The translations under genes were made by a program, and so were the position numbers. From a virus: a DNA stretch of 31,857 nt. The notes beneath the pieces were generated by a model. That model was not told the origin of the DNA. It did not search any database and saw only the letters and a list, made by a program, of their open reading frames with translations. Below are positions 8,345-16,442 of the stretch, piece by piece. The stretch covers positions 1 through 31,857 of the IMG/VR virus record IMGVR_UViG_3300046532_002742; one strand, written 5' to 3'. The first letter of the stretch is position 1, and each line of letters starts with the position of its first letter.

Positions 8345-9324
8345 GTATTCTAGACGCTAGCGTAAACGTAGGACTCGAAACAACTTACGGGTCTGCTGTC
8401 ACGCCTACTAGGAGCATGGAAGCGCAGTCCGACAATTGGACCCGGGCGCAGTCCCGACTAGAGTCGGTAGGATTCCGTAACAATATGCAGGCGCTCCGAA
8501 GCGACCGGGTAAAAACGGTTAACATGGGCGGGGCCGGGAACATTACTTCCGATTTTATGACGAACGGCGCCGGCTTGCTATTGGGCGGGGCTTTCGGTTC
8601 TAAGGTCGCACCGGTTCAGCAGGAAGCGACGGCTGCATATTTGCAGACGTTCGCTACTACGGACGCAGCGCCGGCCGATTCTTTTACGGTGCAAGTTATC
8701 CGGCCTAAAATGGAGTCGGGCGTACAGCAATTCACGCACCACGGCGCCAAAATTACGGGCTGGAATTTGTCGCAAGGCGTCGACGGTCTTCTTGTTTGGT
8801 CGGTGGATTTTGACAGCGAAGACGTAGACATTACGACCGCCGCAGCGACGCCGGCGTTTCCGTCCGGCGCCGTACCGTTTGACTGGTCGCAATGCACGGC
8901 GACTCTCGATCCCGACGGTTCGCCATCGACATTAGATCTTTTGGATCTCAGTTTCTCGGCCGAATTAGGCCTAAAAACAGACCGGCGCTACCTTCGGGGT
9001 TCGGCTTTGAAGAAGGAGCCAGTCCGCTCGGGTATCCCTTCTTATTCCGGAGAAATGTCTATAGACTTTTCTTCCACCGACCAGTACGCACAATGGACGG
9101 CCGGGACAGATCTAGACCTAGAGTTGAAGTGGACGGGGGCAGTTATTGCCGGCGCCCATAGCGAATATTTTAGTCTCCGATTTAAGGCTATCAATTGGAC
9201 CGACGGAAACCCTGTCGTTTCTCTTTCGGATACTCCGGTACAGTCTTTGCCTTTCCAGGTGATGCACAACGGAAGCGACGCCGCGATTACGGCAACCTAT
9301 ATGTCTACGGACACGGCCGCATAA
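8341..9324 (+). CDS. Major tail tube protein
   Basis: 327 residues. The N-terminus ASVNVGLETTYGSAVTPTRSME matches the start of the phage tail tube family, in which this conserved segment leads into a beta-barrel that stacks as hexameric rings. Strand-rich segments GEMSIDFSS, LDLELKWTGAVIAG and EYFSLRFKAI, and the late PVQSLPFQVMH, fit the family. The length and isolated high-expression setting (a strong hairpin directly after) agree with the main tail protein. The ATG overlaps the preceding stop. Confidence 0.82.
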   Translation: MSILDASVNVGLETTYGSAVTPTRSMEAQSDNWTRAQSRLESVGFRNNMQALRSDRVKTVNMGGAGNITSDFMTNGAGLLLGGAFGSKVAPVQQEATAAYLQTFATTDAAPADSFTVQVIRPKMESGVQQFTHHGAKITGWNLSQGVDGLLVWSVDFDSEDVDITTAAATPAFPSGAVPFDWSQCTATLDPDGSPSTLDLLDLSFSAELGLKTDRRYLRGSALKKEPVRSGIPSYSGEMSIDFSSTDQYAQWTAGTDLDLELKWTGAVIAGAHSEYFSLRFKAINWTDGNPVVSLSDTPVQSLPFQVMHNGSDAAITATYMSTDTAA

Positions 9325-9340
9325 TTTGCCCCCGGCGAGC

Positions 9341-9368
9341 GGGCGCCCCGATTATGTTCGGGGCGCCC
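9341..9368 (+). terminator. Perfect 11-bp hairpin after tail tube gene
   Basis: Arms GGGCGCCCCGA (9341-9351) and TCGGGGCGCCC (9358-9368) pair perfectly around TTATGT. No T-run follows, so it may act as a partial terminator or protect the 3' end of the tail tube message. It shows that an apparent longer upstream start for the next gene is not used. Confidence 0.75.
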
Positions 9369-9415
9369 CTAGTCGGTTAAATGTAACGTCGGTTAACAAA
9401 AATTTTGGGGTTGCG

Positions 9416-9814
9416 TTGGCTAAAGAAGCGGTAAGCATAGAGGTAGAGGGACTTAAAGAACTGCGGTCGGCGCTGCGCAGTGTAGACAAAGGCTTAACTA
9501 AAGAACTTCGGCTAGTAAATAAGTCGGCTGCGGACACTGTTAGAGACACCGCTAAAACTATGGCGCCGAAAGTTTCCGGAAGGCTAATACGGTCTATTAC
9601 TTCTAAGTCCGGGCAAAGAGAAGCTAGTATAAAGGCGGGAAGCCCGGGACGTGTACCATATGCAGGACCGATAATTTTCGGGCACAGACCTAGAGCACAG
9701 GGCGGATACACTGAACCTAACAATTTTTTGATCCGGGCTCTAGGGTACGATTACGATTACATTAAAAAATTGTACGAAAAAAATATTAACAAGTTAGCGG
9801 AAAAGCACCTTTAG
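9416..9814 (+). CDS. HK97 gp10-like tail/neck protein
   Basis: 132 residues. The order EGLKELRSALR, long helix with KSAADTVRDTAKTMAPK, SGRLIRSI, VPYAGPIIFGHRP and PNNFLIRALG is that of the HK97 gp10 family, which joins the neck and tail. TTG 9416 is chosen because TTGGGG lies 5 nt upstream and all earlier in-frame starts would extend into the perfect hairpin. It sits after the tube gene, whereas gp10-like genes commonly precede it, so the order here is slightly unusual. Confidence 0.75.
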   Translation: MAKEAVSIEVEGLKELRSALRSVDKGLTKELRLVNKSAADTVRDTAKTMAPKVSGRLIRSITSKSGQREASIKAGSPGRVPYAGPIIFGHRPRAQGGYTEPNNFLIRALGYDYDYIKKLYEKNINKLAEKHL

Positions 9815-9827
9815 GAGGGGTTACAGA

Positions 9828-10103
9828 ATGACAGCGAAAAAGAATTTAGAAGAACCGGAAACGAAGGAGATTAGAGTCGTTTCTTTGGACGAAATGAGTT
9901 ATGGAGAACTTTCAGATTTTGAGGAAATTGTAGGGAGTCTTCCTACTGACGGGACAATGGAAGGCGTCCCGATTGGTAAAATGATGATAGCGCTCGGATA
10001 TATAACGGCGCGCCGCACGGACCCGACGGTAACAATTGAGGAAATTCGGAATCTTCCTATCGGGTCTATCGTTATGGATTCGGAAGAAGTAAACCCCAAC
10101 TAA
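9828..10103 (+). CDS. Tail assembly chaperone, short form (gpG-like)
   Basis: 91 residues, acidic, with helical segments (LDEMSYGELSDFEEIVG, GKMMIALGYITARR). It lies directly before the tape measure gene, where siphoviruses encode the chaperones that coat the tape measure during tail assembly. It has an excellent Shine-Dalgarno (AGGAGGGG). The 3' end carries the slippery heptamer A AAC CCC at 10091-10097, read in the correct register, so a fraction of ribosomes should enter the -1 frame and make the long form. Confidence 0.82.
   Translation: MTAKKNLEEPETKEIRVVSLDEMSYGELSDFEEIVGSLPTDGTMEGVPIGKMMIALGYITARRTDPTVTIEEIRNLPIGSIVMDSEEVNPN
10091..10097 (+). promoter_or_regulatory. Programmed -1 ribosomal frameshift site A AAC CCC
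   Basis: The heptamer fits X XXY YYZ in the reading frame of the short chaperone (AAC and CCC are codons 89 and 90). A possible stimulatory stem, TAACCC (10101-10106) with GGGTTA (10122-10127), begins 3 nt downstream. The -1 frame is open from here to 10261. This matches the lambda G/GT arrangement in site, position and direction. Confidence 0.85.
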
Positions 10104-10261
10104 CCCGTTCTAGGGCGGGAAGGGTTAGGCGACTCGCCGCACTGGTCGAGCCCTCGGGGCTGTCGTGGACAGAACTCCGAGGGCTTAAACAGTGGGAGTT
10201 ATTCGCACTAGAAGAATTTTTGAACGACCGGGAGAAGATGCGCCAACGGCGCCAAACTTAG
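10097..10261 (+). CDS. Tail assembly chaperone, frameshift extension (gpT-like)
   Basis: 54 codons in the -1 frame relative to the short chaperone, made only as a fusion (about 144 residues in total: 90 from the short form plus 54). There is no start codon of its own with a ribosome site. It reads QLTRSRAGRVRRLAALVEPS, then GLSWTELRGLKQWELFALEEF, then LNDREKMRQRRQT. The W-x-E-L and helical C-terminus resemble T-domains that recruit the tail tube. It ends 12 bp before the tape measure start. Confidence 0.8.
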   Translation, partial: QLTRSRAGRVRRLAALVEPSGLSWTELRGLKQWELFALEEFLNDREKMRQRRQT

Positions 10262-10273
10262 GCAGGGGTAAAC

Positions 10274-13102
10274 GTGGCGTCGAAGCCGGTAACTATAAAA
10301 ATTTTAGGTGATGCTAGTTCGCTCCAAAAAGCTTTGGGAAAAGCCGAGTCGGGGCTAGGGGCGTTTGCCGGCAAGGCCGGGGCTTCGCTTAAAGTTATGA
10401 CGGCGGCGGCCGGGGCGTTTGCCGCTGTTGCCGGAAAAGCTGCTGTAGACTTTCAAGACGATATGGCGCAGGTGTTTACGCTTTTGCCCGGCGTTTCTGG
10501 TACGGCTATGTCGGAAATGTCCGACCAGGTTCTAGAGTTCAGCAAAAAAATCGGTATTCTTCCCGACGAAATAATTCCGGGAATTTACGATGCTCTTTCG
10601 GCCGGCGTTCCGCAAAAAAATCTTTTCGAGTTTATGGAGGTTGCCGGGCGGGCCGCCATCGGCGGAAACCTAGAGGTCGCCGACGCTGTAGACTTGCTTT
10701 CGACTGCTGTAAACGCTTACGCAGAAACGGGGCTTTCGGCTGCTGAAGCGTCCGACATATTTTTTACGACGGTTCGGTTGGGTAAAACTACTGTCCCGGA
10801 ATTGCAGTCGGCGTTTTCTAAGGTCGGTCCTGTAGCCGCCGCACTAGGTATTGGTCTAGAAGAGGTCGGGGCCGGAATGGCGGTCTTGACGGCCGCCGGC
10901 GAGCCGACTTCTTCGTCTGCGACGAAGATGGCGGCGGCTTTGGCGGAGCTTGGGAAAGACGGTACTAAAGCGTCGAAATCGTTCGAGGAGCTTAGCGGCG
11001 TCGTGTTCTCCGATTTTGTGGCGCAGGGCGGAACGTTCACCGAAGCAGTCGGCATTATGTCCGACTCCGGGTTGAGTTTCCTAAACATGTTTTCCAGTAA
11101 AGAGGCCGCTTTCGGCGCTATGGGTTTAGCTGTCAATGACGCAGAATCTTTGCAGGCTGCTCTAGCGGAAATGAACGGCGCAGCGGGCGCCACCGACTCG
11201 GCTTACGAAATGATGTCGGGCACCGTCCAGTTTTCGATAGAAAAAATTAAAGCCAGCGTGTCCGCTATAACCATCCAGCTAGGATCAAAATTTTTACCCG
11301 TGCTGGCTGTTGTGGCCGGCTACATAGCCGCCAATCTCCCCAAATGGGAAACAATGTTTGGGAACTTTGTCGGTAATGTCGTAGACCTTTTCGACAAAAT
11401 GAAGGGTCCAGTAGTCGAGGCGTTCGACTTTGTTGTTTCTTCTTTCCGGGATAATTGGAAGACAATCCAAAAAGTTGTAGATTCTGTAGTCGGGGTTTTG
11501 ACGAAGAAAGTTTTTCCTAAACTGTTGAAGGCTTTCGACAAAATTAAATCCACGGTTTCGGATACTGTTCTTCCTGCTTTGTCTACTGCGTTCGATGCGG
11601 TTAAGGGCGCTGCTGTTGTTGCGTTTGATTACATTAAGGATACTGTTCTTCCTGCTTTGTCTACTGCGTTCGAGACTGTCAAGGGCGCACTTGTTAACTA
11701 TGTTTTTCCTGCTCTAGTTGCGGCGTTCGATTCGGTTCTAGCTGCTGCTGTAGCGGTTTACGATTGGGTCGTTGCGAATTGGGATACGATAAAAGAAACA
11801 ATCGTTTCTGCGTTTGATCTTATTGTGGAGTCGGGCAAAAAAGTTGTGGATTCTTTAGTGACTTTTGTAGAGAAGCTTGTAGCGGTCGGTAAATGGGTTA
11901 AAGATAACGACCCCGCAATTGCTGCTATTGCTACTGTTATAGGTGTTGTGTTGGTAAAGTCTTTAGTACAGGCCACGGTCGCTGTTTGGGCTAAGGTTGC
12001 TGCTTTATATGCTCAGGCTGCGGCGTTTGTTGCCGCTAATGCAACGCTGATTATTGTAGTTGCTGCGTTGGCGGCGTTTGCGGCTGCTGTTGTTTGGGCT
12101 TATCAAAATGTCGGGTGGTTTCGTGAAACCGTTCTAGCGTTAAAGGACGCCGCCGTAGTCGTCTTTGAATGGTTACAGGTTAGAGTGCCGCAAGTAATCG
12201 GGGTTATAGTTTCGGCGCTCTCTTGGGTTGTGGAAAAGCTTGTAGCGTTTGTCGGCTTGTTCCAAACGGCTTGGGCTAATTGGGGCGACTACATTATGGA
12301 AAAAGTTAATACCGTTTGGGGTAGTATAAAAGAATACGTGTCGGCTGCGTTCAACGTTTTAGTCGAAACTTTTAACACGTTTAAAGCGTTGTTTACTGGA
12401 GATTGGGACGCATTGTGGGACGGAATCGTTGCTACGGTGCGGGCGGTAGGCGTGTTAATAAAGGCTGCTTTTAAACTGGCTTGGAGTGTAGCGAAGGTAG
12501 GTTTCGTTTTTGTTTGGGACGCTATGAAGCTTCTAGCTTCTGAGGCGTTCGATAAGATCGTAGAGTTTGCTAAGGCTTCGCCCGGGCTGCTGAAGGATGC
12601 GATTTGGTTAGGTGCCGGGTTATTGTACGACGCCGGAAAGCATATAATCGACCAGATGAAGGCGGGCGTACAAGCGGCGTTCGAGGCCATCGTTTCTTAT
12701 GTATCGGGAAAAGTAGCTTGGATAAGTGCTCAAATCGCCACGGCGCAGAATCTTGCCAGCACGCTTTCGTTTGGGCTTATACCTAGGGCGGATGATGGGG
12801 AAGATGGGCCTAAGCTTGGGACACCCGAAAACCCGATGTCGCCCGACCAGATGAAACAGTACTTCGGAGATCCTGCTCAACCTATGCAGCACGGCGGGCC
12901 GTTGCGTAATGGTCTTTCTTTGGTCGGTGAGCGTGGCCCCGAGTTGTTAAGAATGAACCAGTTCGGCGGCGCTTCGGTTGTAGCAAATCAAGACATGAGC
13001 GGCGCAGGTGTCGGCGGCGATGTGATAGTTAACGTTTCCACTAATGCGGATCCTTGGGCTATCGGGTCCGCTGTTGCTTGGGAATTACGGAGGGCGGGAT
13101 AA
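10274..13102 (+). CDS. Tape measure protein
   Basis: 942 residues, the largest gene here. It sets tail length; at the usual 1.5 angstrom per residue this predicts a tail of about 140 nm. The N-terminal third has the TP901-type tape measure core (AVDFQDDMAQVF, ELQSAFSKVGPVAAALG, GAGMAVLTAAGEPTSSSATKM). The middle holds hydrophobic segments (AAVWAY region, near residue 600) and amphipathic repeats with period about 26 residues (DTVLPALSTAF twice). The C-terminus has GLSLVGERGPELLRM, the conserved end motif. The GTG start follows GCAGGGG. An identical 36-bp repeat lies inside the gene. Confidence 0.95.
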   Translation: MASKPVTIKILGDASSLQKALGKAESGLGAFAGKAGASLKVMTAAAGAFAAVAGKAAVDFQDDMAQVFTLLPGVSGTAMSEMSDQVLEFSKKIGILPDEIIPGIYDALSAGVPQKNLFEFMEVAGRAAIGGNLEVADAVDLLSTAVNAYAETGLSAAEASDIFFTTVRLGKTTVPELQSAFSKVGPVAAALGIGLEEVGAGMAVLTAAGEPTSSSATKMAAALAELGKDGTKASKSFEELSGVVFSDFVAQGGTFTEAVGIMSDSGLSFLNMFSSKEAAFGAMGLAVNDAESLQAALAEMNGAAGATDSAYEMMSGTVQFSIEKIKASVSAITIQLGSKFLPVLAVVAGYIAANLPKWETMFGNFVGNVVDLFDKMKGPVVEAFDFVVSSFRDNWKTIQKVVDSVVGVLTKKVFPKLLKAFDKIKSTVSDTVLPALSTAFDAVKGAAVVAFDYIKDTVLPALSTAFETVKGALVNYVFPALVAAFDSVLAAAVAVYDWVVANWDTIKETIVSAFDLIVESGKKVVDSLVTFVEKLVAVGKWVKDNDPAIAAIATVIGVVLVKSLVQATVAVWAKVAALYAQAAAFVAANATLIIVVAALAAFAAAVVWAYQNVGWFRETVLALKDAAVVVFEWLQVRVPQVIGVIVSALSWVVEKLVAFVGLFQTAWANWGDYIMEKVNTVWGSIKEYVSAAFNVLVETFNTFKALFTGDWDALWDGIVATVRAVGVLIKAAFKLAWSVAKVGFVFVWDAMKLLASEAFDKIVEFAKASPGLLKDAIWLGAGLLYDAGKHIIDQMKAGVQAAFEAIVSYVSGKVAWISAQIATAQNLASTLSFGLIPRADDGEDGPKLGTPENPMSPDQMKQYFGDPAQPMQHGGPLRNGLSLVGERGPELLRMNQFGGASVVANQDMSGAGVGGDVIVNVSTNADPWAIGSAVAWELRRAG
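11560..11673 (+). repeat. Two identical 36-bp direct repeats in tape measure gene
   Basis: Copies at 11560-11595 and 11638-11673 are identical, with 78 bp (26 codons) from start to start, encoding DTVLPALSTAF twice in the same frame. The perfect nucleotide identity points to recent duplication, or gene conversion, of one helical repeat that would change tail length. Confidence 0.85.
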
Positions 13103-13972
13103 ATGGCTACAGGCGATTTGATAACGGCAGATTGGCAGATCGAGCGTAACGGTTTGCTTATGGGAGACGGGAGCGTTTACGATTTGCGGAAGATCGACGG
13201 GTTAGCGGGGGCGCCACCGACGGCGCCGAGCGACCGGTCACTATCGCAAAGGCACGGAAGCGTCGCCGGCGAAGATTACCTAAAACCCCGGACGATAGTT
13301 TTAACGTTCGAGATTGTTTCTGATGAATCGACGCTAACCGCAAAACTTGACGCACTAAATCTTGCTATGGTCCCGTCAATTAACCCGGTTGCTACGGCGT
13401 ACCGTATTCCGGGAGTAGCCGGCGGCGGCGTAGTCACAAACACCACGCACTCTAGAAACCGTTCGGTCGTAGTAGACTCTTCTTATGCCCGGGGGGTTGC
13501 AACGGTTGTTGTTCAGTTGGTAGCGGCGGACCCGCGCCTTTACGGTCTTACGCAAAGCTCGGCGACTGCACGGACCGACGACATAGCGACGGTCGGTCTA
13601 GAATTTGATGCAGTCCCCGATCTAACTTTTGGCGGCGCTATCTTTCCCGGTTCGTTGACAGTGAACAACGCAGGAAATTTTACGGAACCGTTCAAGTTGA
13701 GAATCTACGGGCCGGCAACCGATCCGGTAGTTACCCGGTCGAGCGACGAACTTTTTTTGTCGTTTACTGGAACTGTTGCGTTAGGTGACTATCTAGAAAT
13801 CGACGGCGCAGACCGGACGATAAAACTTAACTCGGTAACTAATAAATATTCGCTTCTTGACGGCGATTCAACTTGGTTTGATTTGGACCCGGGGGCTAAC
13901 ACTTTAAGACTGACCCGGACGGGTTCGGACGCTTCGACCCTTGTTGTATATCTTTATAGCGCTTTCGTTTAA
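13103..13972 (+). CDS. Distal tail protein (Dit-like)
   Basis: 289 residues directly after the tape measure, starting in the same stretch. Dit proteins form the hexameric hub under the tail tube. The N-terminal part has IERNGLLMGDGSVYDLRKIDGL followed by RHGSVAGEDYLKPRTIVLTFEI, a pattern common in siphovirus Dit/gp19.1-like proteins. After about residue 140 a galectin-like beta domain follows. No catalytic residues are expected. Confidence rests on position and N-terminal pattern. Confidence 0.75.
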   Translation: MATGDLITADWQIERNGLLMGDGSVYDLRKIDGLAGAPPTAPSDRSLSQRHGSVAGEDYLKPRTIVLTFEIVSDESTLTAKLDALNLAMVPSINPVATAYRIPGVAGGGVVTNTTHSRNRSVVVDSSYARGVATVVVQLVAADPRLYGLTQSSATARTDDIATVGLEFDAVPDLTFGGAIFPGSLTVNNAGNFTEPFKLRIYGPATDPVVTRSSDELFLSFTGTVALGDYLEIDGADRTIKLNSVTNKYSLLDGDSTWFDLDPGANTLRLTRTGSDASTLVVYLYSAFV

Positions 13973-13997
13973 ACTTGTTTAATTTGGAGATGAAGAA

Positions 13998-15230
13998 ATG
14001 ACAGAAAAAAATCCGCCTGTATTTATTCAGGCCGGTAGTCACCCGGCCGAAGATGTCCGAAGAATTTTCGATATCTTTGTTGGTGTCGGTTCGTCCGGCT
14101 ACGTGTCGACAGGCGACCTTGCCGTTTCGGAATCTGGAACGCCGGCTATGTCTGTTTCTGTAGCCGCCGGCCGGGCTCTAATTCAGGGGACAGAAAGCAA
14201 CTACTCGGGCGTCTACGCTGTAGAGAACCGGCTAGCGACAACGTTAACAGTTACGGCGGCGAACGCTAGCAACCCTAGAATCGACGTAGTTGTAGCAAAA
14301 ATCCAGGACCAGGCCTATAGCGGCAGCGTTAACGCTTGGTCTCTGGCTGTCGTTGAAGGCACGCCGGCTTCTTCGCCTACGGCGCCGGCTATCCCGGCTA
14401 ACAGTTTGAAACTTGCAGAGGTTGCGGTAGCGGCAGCGTCTAGCGCAGTACTTGACGCCAACATAACCGACCATCGGGTTAGGTGGAAAGATGCGTATCG
14501 GGTCGGCGGTACCGATGTGGCTGTTGCTGATGGCGGTACGGGTTCTTCTACTGCGCTGGCTGCTAGGGCTGCGCTCGGGTTAACTATTTCGTCGGACGTG
14601 CAAGCCTATTCGGCCGTCTTGGACGCTACAACCGCATCGTTCACAACCGTGGCGGAAAGCAAACTGGCTGCTATCGAGGCGGGCGCAGATGTCACCGACG
14701 CCACAAACGTCACAGCAGCGGGCGCCCTGATGGATAGCGAAGTAGACGCTAACATTAAAACGCTTGCCCTTCCCGCATCAACCACCATATCGGCATTCGG
14801 TGCGACGCTTACCGACGACGCCGACGCAGCGGCCGCGCTCGTAACCCTCGGCGCTCTCGACAAGACAATTATCCCGACCGAGATCATGACGGCCGCCAGC
14901 GACGAAATCACGGCCGTCGTCACAGCTGTGGGCGTGATGCAGTTCCGGATGCCTTACGCCATGACCGGCTCAGAAATTCGGGCGTCGCTCGGGTCGGCGT
15001 GTTCGACCGGCACGTTTACGGTCGATGTTAACGTCGGCGGGGCGACAGTACTGAGCACGAAAGTGACGGTGGACGCCACCGAGAAGACCTCAACCACCGC
15101 AGCAATTCCGGCCGTACTATCTGTAACGGCGTGGGCCGACGATGCCATCGTCACTATCGACGTGGACGGGCAGGGCGACGGCACGGCGACGGGTTTAAAA
15201 ATAACGATGATCGGCACGAGGTCGGCATAA
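13998..15230 (+). CDS. Tail fibre / receptor-binding-type minor tail protein
   Basis: 410 residues. The N-terminal 165 residues look like a baseplate-anchoring domain (beta-rich, ending ANITDHRVRWKD). ADGGTGSSTALAARAALGL (residues 178-195) is the collagen-free fibre repeat often seen in tail fibres, followed by YSAVLDATTASFTTVAESK-type stalk repeats. Residues 316-410 form a separate beta-sandwich (FRMPYAMTGSEIRASLG and GGATVLSTKVTVDATEKTS) of a type recurrent at phage fibre tips. The ATG has TTTGGAGA upstream. Base composition rises in G+C after about 14600, suggesting that the distal half was acquired as a module. Confidence 0.75.
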   Translation: MTEKNPPVFIQAGSHPAEDVRRIFDIFVGVGSSGYVSTGDLAVSESGTPAMSVSVAAGRALIQGTESNYSGVYAVENRLATTLTVTAANASNPRIDVVVAKIQDQAYSGSVNAWSLAVVEGTPASSPTAPAIPANSLKLAEVAVAAASSAVLDANITDHRVRWKDAYRVGGTDVAVADGGTGSSTALAARAALGLTISSDVQAYSAVLDATTASFTTVAESKLAAIEAGADVTDATNVTAAGALMDSEVDANIKTLALPASTTISAFGATLTDDADAAAALVTLGALDKTIIPTEIMTAASDEITAVVTAVGVMQFRMPYAMTGSEIRASLGSACSTGTFTVDVNVGGATVLSTKVTVDATEKTSTTAAIPAVLSVTAWADDAIVTIDVDGQGDGTATGLKITMIGTRSA

Positions 15231-15982
15231 TGGCAACCGGACTAGTTAACCCGTACGCTATATCGGGTGGACTTTCGTATGAGGAAGAATGTTTGGCCGA
15301 TAATCCTGTCGGCTTGTGGATGATGAATGAGACATCGGGAACCACGATTGTCAACCAGGGCAGCAGCGGCACCGCAGGTAACGGCAGCTACGGCACTACG
15401 TATTCGCCGGTCTTAGCAGGCGATACTCTCTTCGGGTTAACCACTCCAGATTTCCAAAACTCCCAGGATTTCGTTGAGATGACGTATCCCGTAGGGTTCA
15501 CACCAGACGCAGGTTTAACGGGGGCTGCCACTTGGGAATATTTGTTCAGGATTGACGGGGCTTTGGGTGCTTATCATTTCGGCATACTCCCGGCACCGTA
15601 TAACGTACTCATGGCCTTCTCCCAGGCCAATGGAAATTTTAGCGCTCAGATCCTCTCGTCGGGCGGTACGGCAGTCATGTATGTCTACGCCGGAGCCGCT
15701 GTTCTTGTTTCAGGGACGGAATATCATTGTGTAGTGACTTACGATAGAGCGTCTCCACGGCTAGAAGTCTGGCTGAATGGCGTTTCCGTGGCATCAATTA
15801 CCACGCTCAATTGGGCCGGTTCAACGGGAACCGCTGCTTTAACGCAACCGGTCGGAGGTTACTCAAGAACTTCAGGATCGACCGGCATTGGCTCGACACT
15901 CGGCGGGTCACTCGGCGGGTATGCCATGTATGCCGGGGTCCTTTCTAATGCACGTATAGCCGCCCACTACGCCGCCCTATAA
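15230..15982 (+). CDS. LamG/concanavalin A-like lectin-fold tail protein
   Basis: 250 residues. YEEECLADNPVGLWMMNET, the TYDRASPRLEVWLNGVSVAS strand pair and the terminal GGYAMYAGVLSNARIAAHYA are hallmarks of laminin-G/jellyroll lectin domains. These bind glycans, so a role in adsorption to host surface carbohydrates is likely. The ATG overlaps the preceding stop (TAATG). The upstream in-frame extension is Arg-rich and lies over the end of the previous gene, so it is rejected. Codon use resembles the distal half of the fibre gene. Confidence 0.8.
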   Translation: MATGLVNPYAISGGLSYEEECLADNPVGLWMMNETSGTTIVNQGSSGTAGNGSYGTTYSPVLAGDTLFGLTTPDFQNSQDFVEMTYPVGFTPDAGLTGAATWEYLFRIDGALGAYHFGILPAPYNVLMAFSQANGNFSAQILSSGGTAVMYVYAGAAVLVSGTEYHCVVTYDRASPRLEVWLNGVSVASITTLNWAGSTGTAALTQPVGGYSRTSGSTGIGSTLGGSLGGYAMYAGVLSNARIAAHYAAL

Positions 15983-16004
15983 TTTCACAGGAAGAGACTA
16001 GATC

Positions 16005-16442
16005 ATGCACACAGAATTCTTTGATGGCACCCTCGGGGCGGTACGCCACCCGCAGCGGGTCGAGGTTAAACCGTTGGACGGTACCCGTATTGGTCGGCCT
16101 GAGGGCGGTTGGCAGGCGTCGCAGCTTGCGGCGCTCGGTCTGTATCCGGTCGCTCATGTTGACCGGCCAGCGGACACCGACACGGTGACGCATACCGAGT
16201 CGGTGGAGCTTGCTACGCCGGGCGATCCGACAACGGCCACGACCGTATGGACCGAGCGGGACTGGACCGTGACGGAGTTAGCCGACCGTGCTACGGCAGC
16301 GGCGACGGAAGCGGCACGGGACACCGTGCGGGCGTCCCTCGCCCTAGTAGCCGACGGCGCCGGTTTGGGGACAGACCAGGAACTACGGGACGCGCTGCAA
16401 CTTGTAGCGCAAGAACTAGCGACAGGCGGTCCGCTGCTGTGA
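16005..16442 (+). CDS. Small tail-associated protein of the receptor-binding cassette
   Basis: 145 residues. The first 60 (FFDGTLGAVRHPQRVEVKPL and GLYPVAHVDRPA) look like the short beta domains encoded beside phage tail fibres. A helical Ala-rich C-terminus follows. It may be a tail-fibre chaperone or baseplate component; I do not recognise the exact family. G+C-rich third codon positions set it apart from the hub gene that follows. It overlaps that gene by 4 bp. GGAAGAG precedes the ATG. Confidence 0.6.
   Translation: MHTEFFDGTLGAVRHPQRVEVKPLDGTRIGRPEGGWQASQLAALGLYPVAHVDRPADTDTVTHTESVELATPGDPTTATTVWTERDWTVTELADRATAAATEAARDTVRASLALVADGAGLGTDQELRDALQLVAQELATGGPLL

Noticed and set aside
9326-9415. 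Longer N-terminus for the gp10-like protein from TTG 9326
   Set aside because: It would translate the perfect 11-bp hairpin, and a good ribosome site lies before TTG 9416.
16247-16438. 64-residue N-terminal extension of the hub-like protein
   Set aside because: Arg-rich and entirely inside the preceding gene in another frame; GTG 16439 overlaps that gene's stop as typical for this genome.
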